Assembly: GCA_028671895.1 (NCBI GenBank)
Contig: CM053806.1
Location: forward strand, 16,503,001-16,567,000
DNA: 64,000 bases
DNA from: Oenanthe sinensis
Lineage: Eukaryota > Streptophyta > Magnoliopsida > Apiales > Apiaceae
Direction: 5' to 3'
Shown here: positions 57,647 through 64,000 of the stretch, piece by piece
Layout: every line of letters starts with the position of its first letter
Position numbering within the stretch: position 1 is the first letter of the stretch
Notes under the pieces: generated by a model
Databases searched by the model: none
What the model was told of the DNA's origin: nothing
The model's input: only the letters and a program-made list of their open reading frames with translations
Position numbers and translations under genes: made by a program

Positions 57647-59780
57647 CCTTTCTGGATTTGCAGGGCAGTGAACAGGAAAAGAGTAAAGTCATATGGGTGC
57701 TGGACAGTGGAGCATCGAGGCATATGACCGGCAATAAGTCCCTGCTAACAGATTTGGTGTTGAGAGCCGGCTCCGTGGTTACTTTTGGAGATAACAGCAA
57801 AGGTTACACCAGGGGATATGGCAAGATCGTTTGTGGAAATGTTATCATTGAGGACGTGTCTTTTGTGGAAGGATTACGACATAATCTTCTCAGCGTTAGT
57901 CAGTTCACCGACAGGGGTTTTGACGTCAACTTTGGGAAGCATGATTGTTCGATTCGAAGCAAAAAGGATGGAAGCCTTGCTCTCAAAGGATTAAGGAAGT
58001 CAAATTTATTCATAGCTGACATGAATTCTGCTGATCAGTCTGAAGTCACGTGTTTCTACAACAAGGCTTCTGCTGATGAAAGTTGGCTATGGCATAAAAG
58101 ATTATCTCACCTGAACTTTAAAGCAATGAATAATCTCGTAAGGAGAGAATTGGTGAGAGGGCTGCCGCAGATGGAGTTTACTCCAGATGGACTCTGCGAA
58201 GCATGTGAGATGGAAAAATCAAAAAGAGCCTCGCAGAAGGATAAACAAATGAATAGCATTACCGAGCCCCTACAACTTCTTCACATGGATTTGTTTGGAC
58301 CCGTTAATGTTATGTCAATGTCAAGGAAAAGATATGCGCTGGTAATTGTCGATGACTCTTCCAAATACACATGGGTGAAGTTTGTGACATCGAAAGATGA
58401 AGTGCCACATGAGATCATTAGACATGTACTGGTAATTGAAAATGTAGCAAGTCTGACTGTGAAGACTATCCGATCTAACAACGGGACAGAATTCAAGAAC
58501 TCAGTGTTAATGGATTTCTGCATATCTAAAGGGATCAGACGACATTATTCAGCACCGAGAACACCACAGCAGAATGGGGTGGTAGAAAGGAAGAACAAGA
58601 CACTGGTTGAAGCAGCTAGGACAATGCTGTATGAGTCAAAACTTCCTTTATATTTTTGGGCTGAAGCAGTTAGCACGGCGTGTTATACACAGAATAGAAC
58701 CCTGATTACAAAAGACTATAATGAGACGCCATATTATCTGATGAATAAAAGAAAACCTTCTATCAACTACTTCCACGTGTTTGGTGCAAAATGCTTTGTG
58801 TTAAGAGACAATGCACAACTTGGAAAGTTTGATGCCAAAGCAGATGAAGGGGTTTTCATTGGATATTCTCTTGAAGCAATAGCAACGTACAGGGTGTTTG
58901 TACTTAATGATCGCAAGGTGGTTGAAAACCTTAATGTCACATTCGACGACTCAAAGCTCCCGTCTATACTAAAAGAAGACAGTGAGCCCACTTCCCTAAG
59001 ATTTGAAAATATGGATATTGATGAAGTGGATACAGTTTCTGAGTCTGTAGTGCAGGGTAGTGATCCAACGATAAATAATGAAATTAATCAAGAGTCTAGT
59101 GTTTCGCAAATTCAAAACACTAGGGCTGAGGGATCACCTTCCGTCAGACCTGGTACTAACTCAGGGGGAGTCAGTATGCACTCAGGGGGAGCAGCTCACT
59201 CAGGGGGAGCCAGTACTAGCTCAAGGGAAGCTAGTGAAAGTGCTTCTAGACTAAGTCACCTTCACTTACAAGATCAAGCTAAATCATCAAGAACATTTGC
59301 TAGGGATCGCACTTGGAACAAGGACCATCCGTTCGAGCTAATTATTGGTGATCCAGAAGCCGGAGTGACTACTAGAGGAAAAGTTAGAGCTGAAATTGCC
59401 ACTGAGAATGAATGTCTATACTCAGTGTTCCTTTCCCAGATAGAACCTAAAGTGGTGGAAGAAGCTCTAGATGACGCTAATTGGGTGATTGCTATGCAAG
59501 AGGAACTCAATCAGTTTGAAAGGTAGAAGGTGTGGAAGCTGGTACCCAGACCAAAGAATAGATCTGTTGTTGGGACAAAATGGGTATTCAGAAACATGTA
59601 ATGGTGTGGAAGCATATTGATATAAGGTATCATTTTATTAGAGAGCATGTAGAAAATGGAACTGTAGCGTTGCATTTTGTGTCTACTGAACGTCAAATAG
59701 CAGATATATTCACTAAACCTCTAGACGAATCAAGATTTTCTAGATTGGTTGGTGAATTGGGGATGCTTAACACCTGTTAG
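57625..59780 (+). pseudogene. Element D pol with large internal deletion
   Basis: Pol lies in the -1 frame relative to gag and overlaps its end. Protease has D-S-G-A-S-R-H-M-T-G. The integrase zinc finger C-E-A-C is kept, but the second DDE residue is lost (R-S-N-N-G-T-E where A and B have R-S-D-N-G-T-E). The linker has three GGGGGAG boxes (59164-59170, 59185-59191, 59203-59209) encoding S-G-G. A stop (Q-F-E-R-stop) lies at 59524. After G-T-K-W-V-F-R-N the sequence jumps at about 59597-59610 to K-H-I-D-I-R-Y-H-F near the end of RNase H. By comparison with A, about 1.2 kb (nearly all RT and RNase H) is missing. The last 55 codons to 59780 are intact. Confidence 0.9.
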
Positions 59781-60126
59781 TTTTGCTACCTATCTGTTAT
59801 AATTCAGTTTGTGTACATATTATTGTTGTTCATGAATATTCATAATTAATAATGTGTACTTAACTTCAAAAATGTATGTATTGCATGTCATAAGGGGAAG
59901 TTAGAAAGTTTCATGAATTTAATCTTGTGCTGATCTGTGTATCTAAATTATTAATGTCTAATAATGTGATAGGATTTAATGCTAGACTTAATTTTGTAAT
60001 GCATGATTTATTTGGTAAATTCCCTGTCGTTTCAAAATTGTAAGTTTCTAAAATGGTGTGAAAATTTGTGGTGAAATCTTGTGAATTTTACATATAAATG
60101 TTTAATTCACATAATTTCATTAAAAT
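59781..60126 (+). other. Element D sequence between pol and the motif array
   Basis: AT-rich, non-coding, no feature recognised. It links pol to the repeated motifs that precede ORF3. Confidence 0.5.
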
Positions 60127-60371
60127 TTTCTAAGGTAAATCTCGATCTGTTTCTGGATCGAGATCGAGAACGACTTGCGAAAATTGCTTAAAAACTGTCA
60201 AGGTACATCTCGATCTATCCACATCGAGATCGACATCGAGATCGACATCGAGATGTAGATCGAGATGTGGATCGAGATCGACATCGAGATGTAGATCGAG
60301 ATGCGGATCGAGATCGACATCAAGATCGACATCTAGATGAGGATCGAGATGCGGATCTCGAGATCGAGATG
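60127..60371 (+). repeat. GATCGAGAT-type motif array before ORF3 of D
   Basis: Dense repeats of ATCGAGATCGACATCGAGAT type, partly with 12-bp periodicity, plus inverted ATCTCGATC forms at the left. The core is the same as in the 22-bp array of the D LTR but different from the decamers of A. It ends about 35 bp before a TATA-like run. Confidence 0.9.
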
Positions 60372-60404
60372 TGACTTGTCTTTTCAGTTTCTTTTCAAGC
60401 GTGC

Positions 60405-60418
60405 CTATATATATATTA
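60405..60418 (+). promoter_or_regulatory. TATA-like element before ORF3 of D
   Basis: CTATATATATATTA lies between the motif array and a pyrimidine-rich leader (TTACCTTTCTCTCTCTTTC around 60450-60468), 670 bases before the ORF3 start. The order array, TATA, pyrimidine leader, ORF3 parallels element A. Confidence 0.45.
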
Positions 60419-61084
60419 TAGCATTAAAAAGACTGTTCATTATTTCCATTACCTTTCTCTCTCTTTCAAAAAGCTTAAGATCTTCATATACACACGCGTA
60501 TACATACATTCACAGAGTTCCCTTCCCTGCCATTACATCAAGTTTTCTTGTGATTTTCTTAAACAAAAATCACTAACTGTTACGTGAAAGCATTAATCAC
60601 TAAAACGAAACTCTGCTAAAATTTTGTCTAAAACTGTTGAACTTTTTGCGTTGTTTTTAACGTCATTTGTGTTCTTGCAAACTAGTTCTTTAGTTTCTTT
60701 TCATTCGAGTGAATTTATCTTTTTAGTCTCGTGCTTTCTTGTTCTTCAGTTCTTTTGTGTTCTTAAGCGAAATAGTTGTGGGTACTATTGTTTAATCCTT
60801 AAAGTGCAACTGAACCGCCACGTTTTGTGTTTTTTCGAAAAATAAGTTTTTTTAACATAAACGGCTGTTCACTGTAACTTTCGAAAACTCAACCGTCAAT
60901 CATTAGTGGGGAGTTAAGTGGTCATTAGTGGGCAGTTAATTTGTTTTAAATTGTGTCACTAATTACGTGTGGTAATTTAGTGGGGGTAGTGTACGTTTTT
61001 TTTGTTGTTTAAATTTAGAACTTGTTCTCTAAAATTCATTGCAAAATCTTTTCGAACATCTCTTTTCTCGAAAACAAATTTAAA
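60419..61084 (+). other. Leader of D ORF3, no gene
   Basis: T-rich, with several short upstream ATGs (for example 60624). I found no conserved coding content. It would be 5' UTR if the upstream TATA box is used. Confidence 0.4.
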
Positions 61085-64000
61085 ATGGCCAACCCAAATT
61101 TCACAATTCCCAAGACCAACTTTGTTAATCTCTCTGCTGATCGAGCAACTGGTAGATTTATTCACTACCAGTTCTGGATTGAATCCCTCAACAACACATC
61201 AATCATAAGTCATGCTTTAACCGCCTCTCCCATCCTGAATGTCGAAGCCCTTCAAGCTGCTTACTCAACACTAGAGATTCAGGGTGGAAAAGCAAATCCA
61301 ACAGGCCTATCCTTTACTATTGGTTGTGCCAAATATGAAGTCAGTCTGCGGAAGTTCAATGAGTTACTCGGGCTTCCTACAGAAGATTATGCTCCGGAAC
61401 CCACTATGGAGGATATGTTGCAATTATTCACGGAGATAGGTTGTCGCCCTCCCACGGGTCCTATCAAGGTAACAAAGGTTAACACCGGTATGCTACCAGC
61501 TGAGTGGGATTATGTAGTTCAAGCAATTCAACGCTGCATGTTCCCAAAGGACAAAGACTACAGGCCAATGAACAACAGCTGCCGGGTAATACTATATGGA
61601 GTGGCAAACAACAGGAAGGTGAATGTGGGCAAACATCTGTTGATTCAGTTGCTTGAGAGGTGGGCATTGGAGAAGAATGCATCTAGGAATCCGGAAGATG
61701 GTCTAGTCAAATGCTGGATGCCAAGATTTCTTCAGATGGTTCTGGATGACGTCCTTTCAGAGGAACACAGAAGAGTATTTCAAGGCTCTGAAAGGATGGC
61801 ATGTTTTGATATGACTCTAAAGAGTATCTCCACCATGAAAACCCAGCAAAAGTCAAGACTTTTTGAGTTGCGCCTGACTCCGTACTTCCAGGATCTGCAA
61901 GATGAGTATGCTAGGAGGCATGCTTCTCAGTTTACTGCAGTAGAAGCTGAGAGTAGCGGTAACGAAGCTGAAGGTGGAGATCAAGTGCCTAGAAATTTGG
62001 AAGAAGCAGGTATGGATGTTGACATGGCCGAGGCAAATGTTGCAGAAGCTGGAGCTGACAAGGATGACGATCTTCTGAGTCAGGTACCTATTCTTGCTGA
62101 TCTTGATCAATCATCAATTCAACCTGTTTTCTATAGCCGTGGGCCTGAAAACCCCCAGGCTCTATCCCAGGCTGCAAGCCCTTCTGTTCATAAACGTTCA
62201 GCCAGCCCTAAAACTGGTGATAAAAGGAAGGCAAGCTTATCTGAGTCGAGTGATTCGAGTGGAGGGAGTGTAGGAGTTGAGAGAGTAGTCACTTCAGCAG
62301 CTCTGCCACCTCCAAAGAAGCAAAAGGTGGATTCAAACCCAGTGGCAACTGCACAACCTGTTAAGGCTAGTTCACCTCTCACAGCCACCACACCTCACGC
62401 TGGTGGCTCTCCTCTCCAAAACATTTCAACACATTCGCACTCGCCTAGGCATGTTGGTGAGAGTCAAGGAGGGGGTCCAGCTCAACAGCCAATAGGAGCT
62501 GGCCCTACCTCCCCTGAGTTGTCCGCTCAGGGCTCTTTGAGCAATTTCTCGGAAGGGGAATGGCAAACTGAGACTAGCACTTCTGATGCTAGGATCTCAG
62601 GAAGTTTTAATGCGGAAGAGTCTGTCGAATCCAGTACGGATGACTCTTCCTCATCTAAATCAGAAAACAAGTTGCTCGCAGAGCAACGACATCTGGTGAC
62701 TGGTGGGTCTACGCCTCCAGAACAGCCCAGCGAACTAGAAAAGGTTCTTGGTGGACAAGGGGATGACATGGTCATAACGCCATCTCCTATCGTAGACACA
62801 GCGCTTAAAGGCTCAGTCTCACTGACCGATATCGCCGACCAACTCACCGCTAGTCCCCAGCGACTAGTAGATGAGGCTCTAGTACTGTTAGGCTCTAAAC
62901 ACGAGAGAGAGACAGGGAGAGTAGATCCCTTCTCTTTAGGGATCTTGAGTGAAACAGAACCCGGCGAGAGTAAACAGTTTAACCCAAGCCAAACACCGTC
63001 CCCCAAATTGCAGGATCTAGTGAAGAAAGTGGAGGCTTTGGAGGCTGGAGTTGCTGGTGTTACTGCTGCTGTCTCTTCTCACTCTGGAAGATTGGAGGTT
63101 GGAGCTCAGTTCATGGAGAACCTAATTGCCGTCCAAAATCAAATGATTGACAAGATAAACAATCTTGGATTGGCACAGGTGGAGGTTGGGAGGTCAGTAG
63201 ATGATGTCACTCATGGCATGTCTCAGGTTTGGACGAAGCTGAATGAACTACTTGATGCTGTCTTTGGACGTAACAGGGCTGGACCAGGTCCTTCACCCGG
63301 TGGTGGTGGTGACGATAAAAATGATGATGATGCTCCTGATGAGGATAACCCACCTAAGGGGGAGAAGGAGGATCAGGGTCTGAAAAAGCTGACTAGTAAG
63401 GGTCCGGTGATCGAGTCCTCAAACAAATCTGGTGAAAAGGTGGAGGAGGCTCAACCGGCTCGTAAGGACAAAGGCAAGCAGAAGATGGTAGTTGAAGAAG
63501 AAGCTGAGAAAGAAACACCTCTCGTCGATGCATTTATGGGAGACTTTATTGAAGATTCTGATGAGGATGAGATGGATGTAGAAGCCTTAGTGGCAAGGAG
63601 GTCGAGACTCGAGCAACGGGCAAGAGAGTGGGAACAAGAAAGAGGTCTAAATCCTGGCGGATCTGGCGCAGGAGTTGCAGGTGATGCAGGAGACCACTCG
63701 GTTGCTGACGAGCATGTGCCAGAAGAAGAAGCTGATGAAGCGGAGATGCAAGGAGAGATTTTCAGGGAAGCCAGAGAAAGAGTAAATGAAGAAGTGCTAC
63801 AAGGGATAGTTGAAAAAGAACTAATGGCAAAGGAGAAGAGATCGACTCAGAAAACTCAGCATGAGTATGAAATGAAAAAGATCAAAGATCCTAAGGTCCA
63901 GGCTGACATAAGGAGGGAAGGTCCCGAGTGGGACAAGGCTAGAGAAGCCTTAGCTGGACCAAGAGCCTATGCTCATGACTCGGAAAGATTGAGCTTTCTT
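61085..64000 (+). CDS. Element D ORF3 ('env-like'), open to the window edge
   Basis: From the ATG at 61085 I read 972 codons without a stop to the right edge; the end is outside. Residues 1-260 look globular, with E-L-L-G-L-P near 96, E-W-D-Y-V-V-Q-A-I-Q-R-C-M near 140 and H-L-L-I-Q-L-L-E-R-W near 183, comparable with ORF3 of element A. Then follow Ser/Pro/Glu-rich disorder, basic K-R-K-A (near 380) and an NLS-like P-P-P-K-K-Q-K-V (residues 408-415), a possible coiled coil near 640-725, a Gly/Asp-rich linker with a GGGGGAG box (63358-63364), and Lys/Glu-rich helices to the edge. No signal peptide or membrane segment is apparent. The function is unknown and 'env-like' is positional. It is intact although gag and pol of D are broken. 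Confidence 0.8.
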   Translation, partial: MANPNFTIPKTNFVNLSADRATGRFIHYQFWIESLNNTSIISHALTASPILNVEALQAAYSTLEIQGGKANPTGLSFTIGCAKYEVSLRKFNELLGLPTEDYAPEPTMEDMLQLFTEIGCRPPTGPIKVTKVNTGMLPAEWDYVVQAIQRCMFPKDKDYRPMNNSCRVILYGVANNRKVNVGKHLLIQLLERWALEKNASRNPEDGLVKCWMPRFLQMVLDDVLSEEHRRVFQGSERMACFDMTLKSISTMKTQQKSRLFELRLTPYFQDLQDEYARRHASQFTAVEAESSGNEAEGGDQVPRNLEEAGMDVDMAEANVAEAGADKDDDLLSQVPILADLDQSSIQPVFYSRGPENPQALSQAASPSVHKRSASPKTGDKRKASLSESSDSSGGSVGVERVVTSAALPPPKKQKVDSNPVATAQPVKASSPLTATTPHAGGSPLQNISTHSHSPRHVGESQGGGPAQQPIGAGPTSPELSAQGSLSNFSEGEWQTETSTSDARISGSFNAEESVESSTDDSSSSKSENKLLAEQRHLVTGGSTPPEQPSELEKVLGGQGDDMVITPSPIVDTALKGSVSLTDIADQLTASPQRLVDEALVLLGSKHERETGRVDPFSLGILSETEPGESKQFNPSQTPSPKLQDLVKKVEALEAGVAGVTAAVSSHSGRLEVGAQFMENLIAVQNQMIDKINNLGLAQVEVGRSVDDVTHGMSQVWTKLNELLDAVFGRNRAGPGPSPGGGGDDKNDDDAPDEDNPPKGEKEDQGLKKLTSKGPVIESSNKSGEKVEEAQPARKDKGKQKMVVEEEAEKETPLVDAFMGDFIEDSDEDEMDVEALVARRSRLEQRAREWEQERGLNPGGSGAGVAGDAGDHSVADEHVPEEEADEAEMQGEIFREARERVNEEVLQGIVEKELMAKEKRSTQKTQHEYEMKKIKDPKVQADIRREGPEWDKAREALAGPRAYAHDSERLSFL

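Larger units (their letters stand above)
16953..64000 (+). mobile_element. Element D: Sirevirus-like Ty1/copia element, right end outside the window
   Basis: It begins with a TG LTR at 16953 inside the gypsy aRNase H. Its 5' LTR, PBS, gag, pol, motif array, TATA box and ORF3 lie in order. Its gag is interrupted at 20279/56641 by element A. The 3' LTR and the second TSD copy are beyond 64000. The candidate left TSD is CATGT (16948-16952). Gag has a frameshift and a stop, integrase lacks a catalytic Asp, and pol has lost about 1.2 kb. ORF3 is open. Confidence 0.85.

Noticed and set aside
62527..63006. 159-residue ORF on the minus strand
   Set aside because: It is antisense to the long open ORF3 of element D, Ser/Pro-rich by mirror of the acidic sense codons, with no domain or promoter.

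Overview
Plant nuclear DNA, most likely from a flowering plant. Support comes from a canonical MIR160 hairpin, an mTERF-family gene relic, plant-type MITEs (Stowaway and hAT-like), a Tat-lineage Ty3/gypsy element with a second RNase H, and Sirevirus-type Ty1/copia elements with long gag, tRNA-Met-type primer sites, GGGGGAG polypurine tracts and an 'env-like' third ORF. I cannot name the species.

Layout. Positions 1-12.4 kb are gene-side, AT-rich DNA. They hold an antisense tRNA-derived SINE head (1-85), a decayed mTERF copy (955-1370), an mTERF pseudogene (1562-2735), three MITEs (4156-4756, 6157-6430, 6440-7247) and a MIR160 locus with its own TATA box (hairpin 7840-7981). From about 12.4 kb to the right edge everything is repetitive: a degenerate DUF4283-like ORF (12617-13440), then a truncated Tat-type gypsy element (about 13.89-16.95 kb).

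The rest is a nest of Sirevirus-like elements, all on the + strand. Element D (16953 to beyond 64000) lies in the gypsy element. Element A (20280-56640, TSD GCTTA) lies in the gag of D. Element B lies in the gag of A (TSD TTTGG). An unrelated solo LTR (50312-51859, TSD GAAAT) splits the third ORF of A. After B inserted, a 10,255-bp unit (A gag-pol fragment, B internal region, B LTR) became tandemly duplicated: 24979-35233 and 35234-45488 look identical, and a third, diverged A fragment continues into the full-length A pol. The pattern of shared substitutions fits two steps: a non-homologous junction at 25768/25769, then unequal exchange between B LTRs. An assembly artefact must be excluded.

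How the parts work together. Each Sirevirus-like element has gag, pol (protease, integrase, reverse transcriptase, RNase H) and, in A and D, a long ORF3. The LTRs carry dense short repeated motifs upstream of the TATA box. In A and D the same motif family recurs after pol, again followed by a TATA box, before ORF3, as if the LTR promoter layout were repeated internally. In A the same motif is also written in one reading frame into linkers of all three ORFs. PPT-like GGGGGAG boxes recur in the pol linker of all three elements and in both ORF3s. None of the elements looks fully competent: each has stops, deletions, solo LTRs or changed catalytic residues.
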